64,000 nt of DNA from Haemophilus influenzae (GTDB lineage Bacteria > Pseudomonadota > Gammaproteobacteria > Enterobacterales > Pasteurellaceae), in assembly GCA_923172585.1 (NCBI GenBank), contig OV298644.1, positions 1,071,427 to 1,135,426 of the forward strand. The letters run 5' to 3'. A program made the position numbers and the translations under genes. Shown in pieces: positions 52,409-63,093 of the stretch (the first letter of the stretch is position 1; each line of letters begins with the position of its first letter). The notes beneath the pieces were generated by a model. It saw nothing but the letters and a program-made list of their open reading frames with translations, did not search any database and was not told where the DNA came from.

Positions 52409-53583
52409 TTAATCTTTTTTCTTTCTAGTAAAACTAATACTTCATAGTGAGATGTTTGCGGAAACATATCAAAAAGTTGAATTTTCAATGGTTTATAACA
52501 AGTTAGATGCTGTAAATCTTTACCCATTGTCATGGCATTACAGCTGGAATACAAGATAAAGTGCGGTTGAATTTGGTTGAGAAATTCACTTAATTCCTTT
52601 CCAATTCCACGACGCGGCGGATTTACAATCACAAGATCTGGCTTATTTTCATTTTTATTTTCCATCACGCTTGCTGCATTTAGAGATTGGAAATTTACAT
52701 GTTCTAAACCTAATATTTTCGCAGAATGACTGGCTGCCAAAATAGCAGAGGAAGAAATTTCAATTCCTGTTAATTTAATGGGTTTTCCCCATTTTTCCTG
52801 CAACGCTTTAGCACAATGTAAGCCAAATCCCCCTACACCACAAAATAAATCCCACAGGTTATAAATAGGGAATTCAGCCACCCATTGTTGAGCGGTTGCA
52901 TATAAACCTGCAGCCACTTTAGGGTTAGTTTGAAAGAATCCTTGTGGACGAATAAAGAGTGGAATATCGTTGAAATTTTCAGGCAAAAATTGTTGTTCTG
53001 TCAGAAAAATTTCTTGTTCACCTTCTAAGATGGCTGCGTGTTGTGGTTGTAAATTAATACTAATCACTTCTAAGTGCGGTAATTTTTCCAATAATTTGGG
53101 CAATTCTCGACGAATTAATGGCAATTTATTTTCTGTACGTAACACAAAACGCAACATCAATTTTTCCGTCGCAATACTTTCTGTCAGCAAAATATATTTA
53201 AGCTCGCCTTTTTGTTTAGCAATGTTATAAGGTACTAAACCTGCACGACCAATAAAATCTTTGAGAATTGAAAAAATTGCTGAAAAATGTGTAGGATAAA
53301 GAGGACAATCACACAAATCAATCGCACTTTGTGGATCATTAGGATTTTTTAAAATGCCAAGTATTGGGCGTTCAACACTACCACTAACAACCATTTTAGC
53401 TTTATTACGAAAGCCTTGTTCATTAGATTGAAAAGGAGCCACCCATTGAGCTTCATCGTAATTAATAGAAATCAGTTGCTGCTTTAAATGATATTGTTTT
53501 TCAGTTAGCTGCTGACTATAAGGTATTTCAAGCCATTGGCAAGAACGACATTCATTTTGTTGATAGTATCGACAATCAATCAT
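52405..53583 (-). CDS. rlmC: 23S rRNA (uracil-5-)-methyltransferase RlmC
   Basis: RlmC (RumB), 392 residues, an iron-sulfur methyltransferase making m5U at position 747 of 23S rRNA. Cluster cysteines are in [15 protein letters not shown] and CDCPLY. The SAM site is [19 protein letters not shown], with [11 protein letters not shown] and the catalytic Cys in [14 protein letters not shown]. It lacks an N-terminal TRAM domain, which separates RlmC from RlmD. The ATG at 53583 overlaps the nagZ stop (ATGA). Two uptake sequences are inside (52559, 53072). Confidence 0.93.
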   Translation of the reverse strand: MIDCRYYQQNECRSCQWLEIPYSQQLTEKQYHLKQQLISINYDEAQWVAPFQSNEQGFRNKAKMVVSGSVERPILGILKNPNDPQSAIDLCDCPLYPTHFSAIFSILKDFIGRAGLVPYNIAKQKGELKYILLTESIATEKLMLRFVLRTENKLPLIRRELPKLLEKLPHLEVISINLQPQHAAILEGEQEIFLTEQQFLPENFNDIPLFIRPQGFFQTNPKVAAGLYATAQQWVAEFPIYNLWDLFCGVGGFGLHCAKALQEKWGKPIKLTGIEISSSAILAASHSAKILGLEHVNFQSLNAASVMENKNENKPDLVIVNPPRRGIGKELSEFLNQIQPHFILYSSCNAMTMGKDLQHLTCYKPLKIQLFDMFPQTSHYEVLVLLERKKIN

Positions 53584-54631
53584 TTTTTTGCTGCCTGAAT
53601 GTCTAACCAACGGCTTTGAATATCAGCTAATTTTTGATAATTAAGTCTCCAACGTTGATCTGAAATTAAGTCGTTCCAATTAATCACTCTACGTTTAAAT
53701 AAACTTTGTAAGCGAGCTTGACGAGCCATAAAGTGCGGTTGATTTTTAGCCAGTTTTAGGTTATCCACCACTTGAATTACGCCCTCACGTTCATTACACA
53801 GTAATAAAAGATCGCAACCTGCATTGAGTGCTTTTTTACTACGCTCTACAAAATTCCCCATTACTCCCGCGCCTTTCATTCCTAGATCATCGGAAAAATT
53901 GTACCTTGGAAATTTAATTTCTTGCGTAAAATTTCTTTCAACCAATATTTTGAACCACTTGCAGGCTGACTATCACATTGCGAATAAATCACGTGAGCAG
54001 GCATAATCGCATCGAGTTTATTTTGTGAAATCAACTGTTGGAAAGGTTGGAGATCGCCACTAAAAATTTCTTCTTTTGTGCGATCATCATAAGGTGTTTC
54101 TAAATGAGAATCGGCTAATACATGACCATGACCGGGAAAATGTTTACCTGTAGATGCCATACCTGCTTGATGCATACCATCAATAAAAGCGGTGGCTAAA
54201 TTTACCGCACTTTTTACATCAGATGAAAAACTGCGATCACCAATCGCTCGACATTCATGCCCCAAATCCAACACAGGAGCAAAACTCAAGTCAATATCCA
54301 AGGCAATCATTTCTGCTGCCATTTGCCAACCTGCTTCTTTAGCAAAACTCACTTGTTCAGTTGCTGACAGTGTTTCTTGAAAAGCCTGCATTGAAGGCAA
54401 CATTGTAAATCCATCACGGAAACGTTGAACTCGTCCACCTTCTTGATCCACCGTAATTAATAAAGGCTTTTTCACTCGTTGGCGAACAGAACGAATTAAT
54501 TCTTGAATTTGTTCTCTGTTTTCAAAATTTCGAGTAAATAAAATTAATCCTGCAACAAGAGGGTGAGAAAGTAACTCAACTTCCTCTTGTTCCAACTCTT
54601 TTCCGTTTAAATCAATTAACAACGAGCTCAT
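53580..54631 (-). pseudogene. nagZ: Beta-N-acetylhexosaminidase NagZ, -1 frameshift at the active-site Asp
   Basis: NagZ, a cytosolic family 3 glycosidase, removes GlcNAc from muropeptides during cell-wall recycling. The first frame has [33 protein letters not shown], and [18 protein letters not shown] with the His of the family. It breaks in a T run of five (complement of 53894-53898) where six are expected, just at [14 protein letters not shown], which holds the catalytic Asp. The second frame continues to the end LDIQAAKK. The corrected protein is 350 residues, the normal length. Two uptake sequences lie inside (53731, 54204). Confidence 0.9.
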
Positions 54632-54634
54632 AAA

Positions 54635-54985
54635 TTATTTTAAATAAAGGCGATAATTTTTACTTTCTACAGTAGGTTTAGTTAAATCAATTGATTTTTG
54701 CTCTTGTGGTTTTAGCAAAAATTGAGCGGAATAGCTTTCTTGCTGATTTTCCCAAATTTGGGTTACCCCTAAATGATCGTACCAATACAAATGGTAACTT
54801 ATATTCAAAAGTTGCTGACTTTTATTTTTTATAACCGCTGATTTTTGAGTCGTTTCAACTTGAATCAAAGGCGAAAGAGACGACGTAATATTCAAAATCG
54901 GCTTTGTTGAATAAGTTAAGTTTTGTTCTGAACTTGAACAAGCCACGAGCATAAAGCTCGCTAAAATTAGAAAATATTTTTTCAT
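54635..54985 (-). CDS. YcfL-like lipoprotein
   Basis: A 116-residue lipoprotein: signal [20 protein letters not shown] with lipobox LVAC. The mature part is a beta-sandwich-like small domain (LLNISYHLYWYDHLGVTQIW) ending EQKSIDLTKPTVESKNYRLY. It fits the YcfL/DUF1425 family, of unknown function, found near hinT, lpoB and nagZ in enterobacteria. It is 3 bases from nagZ, and its start overlaps the hinT stop. Confidence 0.8.
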   Translation of the reverse strand: MKKYFLILASFMLVACSSSEQNLTYSTKPILNITSSLSPLIQVETTQKSAVIKNKSQQLLNISYHLYWYDHLGVTQIWENQQESYSAQFLLKPQEQKSIDLTKPTVESKNYRLYLK

Positions 54986-55335
54986 TATTTCGCTAACATT
55001 CTACCTAAAGGTTCTCCACCAACTAAATGCATATGTAAATGGAATACTTCTTGCCCACCATGTTTATTACAATTCACAATTAGGCGGTAACCATCTTCCG
55101 CAACACCTTCTTCTTTAGCGAGTTTAGCCGCTACGCTAAATAATCGACCTAGCGCTACTTCATCTTGCTCCGTCACATCATTCACTGTGGGAATGACTTT
55201 ATTTGGAATAATCAAAATATGTGTTTTAGCTTGAGGGGAAATATCACGAAATGCAGTGACTAATTCATCTTGATAGACGATATTTGCCGGAATTTCTTTA
55301 CGGATAATTTTACTAAAAATTGTTTCTTCTGCCAT
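54985..55335 (-). CDS. hinT: HIT-family purine nucleoside phosphoramidase HinT
   Basis: HinT, 116 residues, hydrolyses aminoacyl- and phosphoramidate-AMP. [20 protein letters not shown] starts the fold and the HIT motif is [16 protein letters not shown], with His-phi-His-phi-His-phi-phi. The length is normal. Start of a run hinT, ycfL-like, nagZ, rlmC with very small gaps or overlaps, probably one transcript. Confidence 0.95.
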
Positions 55336-55452
55336 TGTTTGCTCCCTATAAAAAAGTGCGGCGAATTAATCTGTCCATAATTGTTGCTTATTTAGTCTAA
55401 CTTTTAAGGACAGAGCAAAACAATCGCACTTTTTGTTTTACAATGAATTTAA

Positions 55453-58278
55453 TTATGCAAAGTGTCGAACTTCTCCATTGCCCACTACATTTTCTACACA
55501 ACGTGCACAAAGTGTTGGATGTTCTGGGCTTACCCCAATTTCGTCAGAATAATGCCAGCAACGAGGGCATTTTTCTGCGTTAGAACGTGTTACGCTTACT
55601 GCAATACCCTCTAATTCGCTGTCCGCTAAATCAGCAGGTTTTTCCGCTAAAGATTTCACATCTACTTTTGAGGTAATTAATACGAAACGTAATTCATTAC
55701 CTAATTGTGCTAACAATGCACGATATTCGTCATTAGCATAAACGGTCACTTCTGCTTCTAAACCGCCGCCTATTTCTTTATTGTTACGAGAAATTTCTAA
55801 TACACGGTTTACTTCTGAACGAACTTTAATCAGTTGTTGCCAGTAAGCATCATCTAATTTTTCATCCTCGCCTAAACCAAATAAGCCTTGATAGAATTCT
55901 TCAGTAAATACGAATTCCGCACGAGCACTTCCAGTTTGTGGCAAGTGTTGCCAAATTTCATCGGCAGTGAAAGATAAGATCGGTGCCATCCAACGAACTA
56001 ATGCTTCAGCAATATGCCATAACGCAGTTTGGCAACTACGACGCGCAAGGCTGTCTGCTTTGGTTGTATATTGACGGTCTTTGATAATATCTAAATAGAA
56101 TGACCCCATTTCTACCGAACAGAAACGCATTAAACGTTGAACAACGGCGTGGAATTGGTAATTATCGTAAGCATCTTTAATTTCATTTTGTGCATCTAAT
56201 GCACAAGCGACTGCCCAGCGATCTAGGCTAATCATGTCTTCGGGTTTGACTAAATCACGTTTTGGATCAAAACCATTCAAGTTTGCTAATAAGAAACGCG
56301 CGGTGTTACGAATACGGCGATAGCTGTCTGCTGCACGTTTTAAGATTTCATCAGAAACAGTCATTTCACCGGTATAGTCAGTAGAGGCCACCCATAAACG
56401 TAAAATATCACCACCGAATTTATCCATGACTTCTTGTGGTGTCACGATGTTACCGATAGATTTTGACATCTTACGGCCTTGACCATCCACAGTGAAACCG
56501 TGAGTTAATACTTGCTTGTATGGTGCTTTGCTGTCTGTTGCCGTAGAAAGCATTAAAGAAGACATAAACCAGCCACGGTGTTGGTCAGAACCTTCTAAAT
56601 ACATATCGATATCGTGACCGTTAAATTCTGGGCGATTTGCTACCACGGAAGAATAAGTCGATCCTGAGTCAAACCATACGTCAAGGGTATCTGGCACTTT
56701 GCGATAGGTTTCTGCATCCGCCCCTAATAATTCTTTTTCGTCTAAATCCCACCACGCTTGAATACCCGCTCTTTCTACACGTTTCGCCACTTCTTCAAGT
56801 AGCTCTAAGGTACGCGGATGAAGTTCTTCGGTTTCTTTATGCACGAACAAGGTCATCGGCACACCCCAAGTACGTTGGCGTGAAATACACCAGTCTGGGC
56901 GGTTTTCAACCATTTTCTCGATACGTGCTTGACCCCAATCTGGAATCCAGCGAACTTGTTTGATTTCGCCTAATGCTTGTTGGCGTAAACCTTGCGTTTC
57001 CATGCCGATAAACCATTGCGGTGTTGCACGGAAAATAATTGGCGTTTTGTGACGCCAGCAGTGTGGATAGCTGTGTTTGATTTTTTCAACTTTTAATAAG
57101 TTACCTACTTCTTGTAATTTTTCTATCACAAGCGGATTTGCTTCAAATACGCCTTTGCCTGCAAAGAATTCGGTCGTTGAAATAAATTTACCATCATTCG
57201 ATACAAGACCCGCCATTGGTAAATCATATTGTTTACCCACGATAAAGTCGTCTAAACCGTGATCAGGTGCGGTATGTACTAAACCCGTACCGCCATCAGT
57301 GGTTACGTGATCGCCTAAAATCACTGGCACAGTAAAATCATAGAACGGATGATGGAAACGGCTTAATTCAAGATCAGCACCTTTTACTGAACCTAAAATT
57401 TTAACTTGTTCTACGCCCACGGCTTTCGCTACGGACTCAACTAATTCAGTGGCTAAAATTACACGCTCATCGCCAAGTTGGACTAAGTTATATTCTAATT
57501 CTGCATTTACCGCAATCGCACGGTTAGATGGCATTGTCCAAGGTGTGGTTGTCCAAATCACCGCAGATAATTTGCCATAGCCTTTGCCTACTGCGTTAAA
57601 TTTCTCTTCAATTTCAACCGCACTTACTGCAGGAAAACGCACATAGATAGACGGAGAAACTTTGTCTTCATATTCCACTTCTGCTTCTGCTAAAGAAGAA
57701 CCGCAATCCAAACACCAGTGAACTGGTTTTGAGCCTTTATACAAATGACCGTTTTCAATCACTTTACCTAAAGTGCGGATAATATTCGCTTCGGTATCGA
57801 AATTCATCGTGAGATATGGATTATCCCAATCGCCCAACACACCTAAACGGATAAAGTCTTTCTTTTGACCCTCGACCTGTTCCGCCGCGTATTCACGACA
57901 TTTTTGACGAAATTCTGCCGCAGAAATTTTCTCGTTTGGTTTACCCACTAAACCTTCTACTTTTAATTCAATTGGCAAGCCGTGGCAGTCCCAACCCGGG
58001 ATATAAGGCGAATCAAAACCTAACGCCGTTTTGGATTTAATAATAATATCTTTCAGAATCTTGTTTACAGCGTGACCAATATGAATGTTACCATTCGCAT
58101 AAGGAGGGCCATCGTGCAGAATAAAAGATTTTTTGCCCTTACTCGCTTTACGAATTTTTTGGTAAAGATTTTTCTCGTACCAATTTTTCAACATATCAGG
58201 TTCGCGCTTAGCTAAATCACCGCGCATTGGAAAGCTGGTTTCTGGTAGGTTAAGAGTGTTTTTGTAATCGACTGTCAT
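55453..58278 (-). CDS. ileS: Isoleucine--tRNA ligase
   Basis: IleRS, 941 residues. The HIGH-type motif lies in [19 protein letters not shown] (about residues 57-75), the CP1 editing domain has [14 protein letters not shown], and the KMSKS motif is [10 protein letters not shown]. The C-terminal zinc site uses [12 protein letters not shown] and HPTLCARC, the short bacterial type sensitive to mupirocin. The ATG at 58278 is chosen; an upstream TTG is not needed. ribF ends 29 bases upstream. lspA normally follows ileS in gammaproteobacteria, but here hinT does. Confidence 0.96.
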   Translation of the reverse strand: MTVDYKNTLNLPETSFPMRGDLAKREPDMLKNWYEKNLYQKIRKASKGKKSFILHDGPPYANGNIHIGHAVNKILKDIIIKSKTALGFDSPYIPGWDCHGLPIELKVEGLVGKPNEKISAAEFRQKCREYAAEQVEGQKKDFIRLGVLGDWDNPYLTMNFDTEANIIRTLGKVIENGHLYKGSKPVHWCLDCGSSLAEAEVEYEDKVSPSIYVRFPAVSAVEIEEKFNAVGKGYGKLSAVIWTTTPWTMPSNRAIAVNAELEYNLVQLGDERVILATELVESVAKAVGVEQVKILGSVKGADLELSRFHHPFYDFTVPVILGDHVTTDGGTGLVHTAPDHGLDDFIVGKQYDLPMAGLVSNDGKFISTTEFFAGKGVFEANPLVIEKLQEVGNLLKVEKIKHSYPHCWRHKTPIIFRATPQWFIGMETQGLRQQALGEIKQVRWIPDWGQARIEKMVENRPDWCISRQRTWGVPMTLFVHKETEELHPRTLELLEEVAKRVERAGIQAWWDLDEKELLGADAETYRKVPDTLDVWFDSGSTYSSVVANRPEFNGHDIDMYLEGSDQHRGWFMSSLMLSTATDSKAPYKQVLTHGFTVDGQGRKMSKSIGNIVTPQEVMDKFGGDILRLWVASTDYTGEMTVSDEILKRAADSYRRIRNTARFLLANLNGFDPKRDLVKPEDMISLDRWAVACALDAQNEIKDAYDNYQFHAVVQRLMRFCSVEMGSFYLDIIKDRQYTTKADSLARRSCQTALWHIAEALVRWMAPILSFTADEIWQHLPQTGSARAEFVFTEEFYQGLFGLGEDEKLDDAYWQQLIKVRSEVNRVLEISRNNKEIGGGLEAEVTVYANDEYRALLAQLGNELRFVLITSKVDVKSLAEKPADLADSELEGIAVSVTRSNAEKCPRCWHYSDEIGVSPEHPTLCARCVENVVGNGEVRHFA

Positions 58279-58306
58279 TTTATTTTCCAATTTTTACATT
58301 TTAAAA

Positions 58307-59245
58307 TTAACTGTTAAAAAACGCTTTCGCAGTTTCTACGTCTTTCTCAATTTGCACTTTCAAATCATCAAAAGAGGGGAATTTAATCTCGTTTCTAATC
58401 TTGTGGCAGAATTCCACTTCCACCATTTGGCCATAAATATTCTGAGAAAAATCAAATAAATGGACTTCTAATAATTGCATTAATCCATTTATAGTTGGGC
58501 GTTTTCCCATGTTTGCCACGCCGTTAAAAATCTCCCCCGATTTTAACCGCACTTTTACGGCATAAACGCCTTTGATTGGATTTACTTGTCTATGCAAACG
58601 AATATTTGCCGTTGGAAATCCTATTGTTCTGCCTAATTTATTCCCATGGATCACACGCCCGAAAATACGATAAGGTTTACCGAGTAAATTTTCTGCAAGT
58701 TGTAAATCATCATTCGCTAACGCTTCGCGAATCGCAGTGCTACTAATTCGCTGTGCATCTAGACAAAAACTACGGTTATCTTCAACAATAAAACCAAAAC
58801 GCTTACTAGCTGCTTGCAACATGGCAAAATTACCTTGGCGTTTTGAGCCGAATTTGAAATCATCGCCAATACTTAAAAATTTCACATGTAGATGATTAAC
58901 AAGCGTTTGTTCAATAAAAACATCGGCTGGTTGCTCGGCAAAAGTGCGGTCAAATTTCGCCACAATTACGACATCAACCTTAGCCTTTTCGAGATAATAA
59001 ATTTTGTCACGCAAACGCATTAAACGGGCTGGTGCATTTTTCCCCATAAAATATTCACGTGGCTGTGATTCAAATAACAATACCGCCATGGGTAAATTTA
59101 ATTCGTCAGCTTTTTGACGCAAATGGCGGAGGACTGCTTGATGCCCTAAATGCACGCCATCAAAGTTGCCGATCGTTAGCGCACAACCTTGTAAAACACG
59201 ATTTGCATTGTGAAGCCCGCGAATTAATTGCATGTCCTTATCCAT
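58307..59245 (-). CDS. ribF: Bifunctional riboflavin kinase/FAD synthetase
   Basis: RibF, 312 residues, makes FMN and FAD. The N-terminal adenylyltransferase domain has GNFDGVHLGHQAVLRHLRQK and ISSTAIREAL. The C-terminal kinase domain begins GRVIHGNKLGRTIGFPTANI and includes PTINGLMQLLEVHLFDF. A later ATG (59233) is an alternative start with GGA close before it. Neighbours are murJ upstream and ileS downstream, the common order. Two uptake sequences are inside (58546, 58942). Confidence 0.95.
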   Translation of the reverse strand: MDKDMQLIRGLHNANRVLQGCALTIGNFDGVHLGHQAVLRHLRQKADELNLPMAVLLFESQPREYFMGKNAPARLMRLRDKIYYLEKAKVDVVIVAKFDRTFAEQPADVFIEQTLVNHLHVKFLSIGDDFKFGSKRQGNFAMLQAASKRFGFIVEDNRSFCLDAQRISSTAIREALANDDLQLAENLLGKPYRIFGRVIHGNKLGRTIGFPTANIRLHRQVNPIKGVYAVKVRLKSGEIFNGVANMGKRPTINGLMQLLEVHLFDFSQNIYGQMVEVEFCHKIRNEIKFPSFDDLKVQIEKDVETAKAFFNS

Positions 59246-59279
59246 GAAAATAAGAGAATTTCGGCATTATAGCGAGAAG

Positions 59280-60854
59280 TTAGTTTTTTGTCAGCAAATG
59301 GTGCTTGCGAACGCCTAATAAAATCAACGTTGCACCATAAACTATTGCGGCTAATACAATCAACCAAACAAGCCAATAAACACGCATAAAGAAATCCATT
59401 TTTGCCCATTGGTTGATTTCAGGCACGTAATACCAAACTGCCGCACCCATTGCGATTGCAGCCAATAAAACTTTGACAAAAAAGACCGCACTTTTACGTG
59501 AAAAATGGTACACATCCGCTTTGGCTAAGCCGCGATAGAGTAAATAAGCATTAAGAGTTGCGGACATTGCTGAAGCAATAGCTAAACCAACATAGCTGAA
59601 AGGAATCGCCAATAGATTAAAGCCCATATTACTCACCATGGCAATAATGCCGATTTTTACTGGGGTTTTGGTATCTTGGCGAGCGTAATAGCCATTGGCG
59701 AGGATTTTAATCAACATAAAGCTAAGCAAACCCGCATTAAAGGCCCATAAAGAATAAGAGGCGGCATGAACATCATTTAGCATAAAATTTCCACGCATAA
59801 AGAGCGTAAGTAACATCGGTTGAGCCAATACAGCAATACCAATGGCTGCAGGAACGCCAAGTAAGAAAATCATTCGCACGCCCCAATCCATTGTATTACG
59901 AAAATCAACCGCACTTTTAGCTGAATCGCCTTCACGATTAACGTGGTGACGGGCAAGCGTTGGTAAAATTACGGTAGAAATCGCAATGCCAAATAAACCG
60001 AGAGGAAATTCCAGTAAGCGGTCGGAATAATACAGCCAGCTAATAGAGCCCGTCATTAAGAAACTCGCAATCACTGTATCCAGTAAAAGATTAATTTGAC
60101 TTACCGATACACCAAATAACGCAGGGATCATTAATTTACGAATTTTGGTTACGCCTTCATCCCGCCACGCCCATTTTGGTTTCACCAGTAAACCTGCTTG
60201 TTTCATAAATGGAATTTGGAATAAGAACTGTAATAATCCGCCAAGAAAAATCCCGATAGCGAGCGCAAGATCTGGGTTATCCATTTGTGGTGCGAGGAAA
60301 AGTGCGGTGGCAATCATCGCTATATTTAATAACACGGGTGAAAAGGACATCACACCGAATTTTCCAATCGTGTTAAGTACAGCGCCAGAAAACGCGACAA
60401 AAGTAACAAACCATAAATAAGGAAAAGTTATTTTAAGAAGAAGAGAGGCTTGTTCAAATTTATGTGCATCAGGGCCATCATTCATCCAATCGGTAAACCA
60501 GCCCATCCCAAATAAAGCAGCAACGACAGGCGATCCAATCATCGCAAGGATCGTAACAATACTCACCAATCCCCCAAGGGTACCAGAAACTTTTCCAATA
60601 AATTCACGGGTTTTATTCATATCGCCAGATTGTTGATATTCTGCGAGAACAGGGACAAAAGCCTGTGAAAAAGCCCCTTCAGCAAATAAACGGCGAAGAA
60701 AATTTGGGATACGATTAGCAAATAAAAAAACGTCCGCCGCGGCGCCAGCCCCAATGAGATGAGCGATAACTACATCGCGCACAAGACCTAACACTCTTGA
60801 TAATAACGTCATAGAACTAACAACAATGCTAGATTTTAAAAGTCGTTTACTCAA
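59280..60854 (-). CDS. murJ: Lipid II flippase MurJ
   Basis: MurJ, 524 residues, 14 predicted membrane segments, moves lipid II across the inner membrane. The N-terminus reads SKRLLKSSIVVSSMTLLSRV and continues LGLVRDVVIAHLIGAG, and FLRRLFAEGAFSQAFVPVLA is the conserved family signature with its arginines. The start codon is TTG at 60854 with AGAAG before it. It diverges from rpsT, as in E. coli relatives. Three uptake sequences are inside (59485, 59908, 60300). Confidence 0.95.
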   Translation of the reverse strand: MSKRLLKSSIVVSSMTLLSRVLGLVRDVVIAHLIGAGAAADVFLFANRIPNFLRRLFAEGAFSQAFVPVLAEYQQSGDMNKTREFIGKVSGTLGGLVSIVTILAMIGSPVVAALFGMGWFTDWMNDGPDAHKFEQASLLLKITFPYLWFVTFVAFSGAVLNTIGKFGVMSFSPVLLNIAMIATALFLAPQMDNPDLALAIGIFLGGLLQFLFQIPFMKQAGLLVKPKWAWRDEGVTKIRKLMIPALFGVSVSQINLLLDTVIASFLMTGSISWLYYSDRLLEFPLGLFGIAISTVILPTLARHHVNREGDSAKSAVDFRNTMDWGVRMIFLLGVPAAIGIAVLAQPMLLTLFMRGNFMLNDVHAASYSLWAFNAGLLSFMLIKILANGYYARQDTKTPVKIGIIAMVSNMGFNLLAIPFSYVGLAIASAMSATLNAYLLYRGLAKADVYHFSRKSAVFFVKVLLAAIAMGAAVWYYVPEINQWAKMDFFMRVYWLVWLIVLAAIVYGATLILLGVRKHHLLTKN

Positions 60855-61041
60855 AATATTCTTCTCTACCCTAAAATTTTTGCCTAATTGTATAGAAATT
60901 TTGTTTTTACGCTATATTCCGTGAAAAAAAACTGATAAAATCCGCCGCACATCGTTTGTGTGAGCCCATATTGAAAGAGCTTGTAAAAATAACGATACTT
61001 ACTTTCGGTTGTGTCTCACCGAAATCAACACAAATTTTCCA

Positions 61042-61070
61042 TTGACAAAAGTATAAAAAATCGGCATATT
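61042..61070 (+). promoter_or_regulatory. Promoter of rpsT
   Basis: Consensus -35 TTGACA (61042-61047), 17-base spacer, -10 CATATT (61065-61070), followed by GACGCCC, a GC-rich discriminator. It gives a leader of about 45 bases. Confidence 0.7.
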
Positions 61071-61120
61071 GACGCCCTTTATTTTGTCTATCAATCAACA
61101 GAAATTTTAGGAGTTTGACC

Positions 61121-61384
61121 TTGGCTAATATCAAGTCAGCAAAAAAACGCGCGGTTCAATCTGAAAAACGTCGCCAACACAACGCAAGCCAACGCTCTAT
61201 GATGCGTACTTATATCAAAAAAGTATATGCTCAAGTAGCAGCAGGCGAAAAATCAGCAGCTGAAGCAGCATTCGTTGAAATGCAAAAAGTTGTTGATCGT
61301 ATGGCTTCTAAAGGCTTAATCCACGCTAACAAAGCAGCAAACCACAAATCTAAATTAGCTGCACAAATCAAAAAATTAGCGTAA
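61121..61384 (+). CDS. rpsT: 30S ribosomal protein S20
   Basis: S20, 87 residues: [20 protein letters not shown], then [20 protein letters not shown] and the end [12 protein letters not shown]. It starts at a TTG (61121), the same unusual codon used by E. coli rpsT, with GGAG 7 bases before it; S20 autoregulates through this weak start in E. coli. An in-frame TTG at 61115 is rejected because it adds two residues and destroys the spacing. The basic helical protein binds the 16S 5' domain. Confidence 0.96.
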   Translation: MANIKSAKKRAVQSEKRRQHNASQRSMMRTYIKKVYAQVAAGEKSAAEAAFVEMQKVVDRMASKGLIHANKAANHKSKLAAQIKKLA

Positions 61385-61410
61385 TTTTTAGCTAGAAAGA
61401 ATGAAAAATA

Positions 61411-61440
61411 AAACCGCACTTTAAAGTGCGGTTTTTTATT
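61411..61440 (+). terminator. rpsT terminator made of an uptake-sequence pair
   Basis: AAACCGCACTTTAAAGTGCGGTTT (61411-61434) is a perfect 24-base palindrome made of two converging uptake signals, followed by TTTATT. It ends rpsT and, in the other direction, could serve the lipoprotein gene that ends at 61456. Confidence 0.9.
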
Positions 61441-61455
61441 GCATCGAATGTTAGA

Positions 61456-62022
61456 CTAAAGTAACAACATCGATCCCCATTTGATAATATCAAAGAAGAA
61501 TTTATTTTGATTGGTTGCAATGCCATCAGAATTTTTTGGTGTGCCATCTTCATTTTTTTGCACTTCCACCATGCCATTTTTATATTGACCTTTCACGACA
61601 GCCAAATCATCGCGCGCTTCGTTACGCAACTTCAAACAAGACTGTTTAGTTAAAGGTTCAACATTGCCCACTCTGGTACGGAATTTTTTAAACTGATAGC
61701 TTGCATAATTCATTGATTTTTCATCGGCTTGGATAATCTTCACATATTGTTCGCCAATAATTTTTTCCAACGGATAGAAAAAGACATATTGTGAGTGAAT
61801 ATAGCTATCTTCTTTTGAAAAATGCTGTTGCAAAATTCGAGTTAAATTTGGGTAAACGCATTGTTCTACTTGCTTACTTGCAATCGCCCATTGTTTTGCA
61901 TCTTGATCAGACAGTTGATAATCAGCTCCAGCAAATTCCGCTGGAATTGCGGATTGTTGGCTATCAAACATTGAGCAGCCAGACAGCAATGCTGCCATAC
62001 CTAAGGTTGCAATTAATTTCAC
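61456..62022 (-). CDS. Lipoprotein of unknown function
   Basis: A 188-residue lipoprotein: signal [16 protein letters not shown] with lipobox LSGC. The mature part contains [20 protein letters not shown] and [20 protein letters not shown], with two further cysteines that could form a disulfide, and ends with a hydrophobic [15 protein letters not shown] know it only as a conserved Haemophilus/Pasteurellaceae protein. Transcribed alone between rpsT and menB. Confidence 0.75.
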   Translation of the reverse strand: MKLIATLGMAALLSGCSMFDSQQSAIPAEFAGADYQLSDQDAKQWAIASKQVEQCVYPNLTRILQQHFSKEDSYIHSQYVFFYPLEKIIGEQYVKIIQADEKSMNYASYQFKKFRTRVGNVEPLTKQSCLKLRNEARDDLAVVKGQYKNGMVEVQKNEDGTPKNSDGIATNQNKFFFDIIKWGSMLLL

Positions 62023-62167
62023 ATTTGATCCTTATAAAAGTGAGAATGTGCAAAATTCTAGCAATATCTTCACAACAGATAAAGCAGCAAATGAATTTAG
62101 TTTTCCTGATCTGAAAAACTTCCGCTATAATGACCGCACTTTTTTACGTTAATTAAAAGGAATTCTT

Positions 62168-63025
62168 ATGCAAAATCCAAAAGATGATGTGTTATATGCG
62201 CCTGTTGAATGGGTCGATCACAGTGAAGGCTATAGCGATATTCGCTATCATAAATCCACTGATGGTATTGCAAAAATTACCATTAACCGCCCAGAAGTTC
62301 GTAATGCGTTCCGTCCACAAACAGTGAAAGAAATGATGACTGCATTTTCCGATGCACGTTTCGATGAAAACATTGGTGTCATTGTATTAACTGGCGAAGG
62401 CGAAAAAGCATTCTGTTCTGGTGGTGACCAAAAAGTGCGTGGCGATTACGGCGGTTACAAAGATGACAGTGGCGTACATCACTTAAATGTATTAGATTTC
62501 CAACGCGATATTCGTTCTTGTCCAAAACCAGTTGTAGCAATGGTGGCAGGTTATGCAATTGGTGGTGGCCATGTATTACATATGCTTTGCGACTTAACGA
62601 TTGCTGCTGAAAATGCCATTTTCGGGCAAACTGGGCCAAAAGTCGGTTCATTCGATGGTGGTTGGGGTGCAAGCTATATGGCTCGTTTAGTGGGGCAGAA
62701 AAAAGCGCGTGAAATTTGGTTCTTATGCCGTCAATATAATGCACAAGAAGCATTAGACATGGGCTTAGTCAATACGGTTGTGCCTTACGCTGATCTTGAA
62801 AAAGAAACCGTGCGTTGGTGTCGTGAAATGTTACGCAATAGCCCAATCGCGATCCGTTGTTTGAAAGCGGCATTAAATGCGGATTGTGATGGTCAAGCAG
62901 GTCTTCAAGAATTAGCGGGTAACGCAACAATGTTGTTCTACATGACTGAAGAAGGTCAAGAAGGCCGCAATGCGTTTAACGAAAAACGCGCTCCAGACTT
63001 CAGCAAATTCAGACGTAACCCTTAA
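62168..63025 (+). CDS. menB: 1,4-dihydroxy-2-naphthoyl-CoA synthase
   Basis: MenB, 285 residues, a crotonase-fold enzyme closing the second ring in menaquinone synthesis. [20 protein letters not shown], the oxyanion-hole [20 protein letters not shown] and [20 protein letters not shown], and [20 protein letters not shown] are characteristic. AAAGGA precedes the ATG. menC follows, so the two work in one pathway, although a hairpin separates them. Confidence 0.97.
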   Translation: MQNPKDDVLYAPVEWVDHSEGYSDIRYHKSTDGIAKITINRPEVRNAFRPQTVKEMMTAFSDARFDENIGVIVLTGEGEKAFCSGGDQKVRGDYGGYKDDSGVHHLNVLDFQRDIRSCPKPVVAMVAGYAIGGGHVLHMLCDLTIAAENAIFGQTGPKVGSFDGGWGASYMARLVGQKKAREIWFLCRQYNAQEALDMGLVNTVVPYADLEKETVRWCREMLRNSPIAIRCLKAALNADCDGQAGLQELAGNATMLFYMTEEGQEGRNAFNEKRAPDFSKFRRNP

Positions 63026-63037
63026 TTTATCGTTCTA

Positions 63038-63080
63038 AAGTGCGGTTAAAAATCTTCGTGAATTTTGACCGCACTTTTGT
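63038..63080 (+). terminator. Uptake-sequence hairpin between menB and menC
   Basis: AAGTGCGGT (63038-63046) and ACCGCACTT (63068-63076) pair, extended inward by AAAAT with ATTTT, and are followed by TTGTATT. It would reduce read-through into menC. Confidence 0.7.
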
Positions 63081-63093
63081 ATTGAGAGCAAGC

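Noticed and set aside
55354-55362. Uptake sequence before ileS/hinT (AAGTGCGGC)
   Set aside because: The last base differs from the core, so it was not counted; similar near misses occur at 18715 and 57772.
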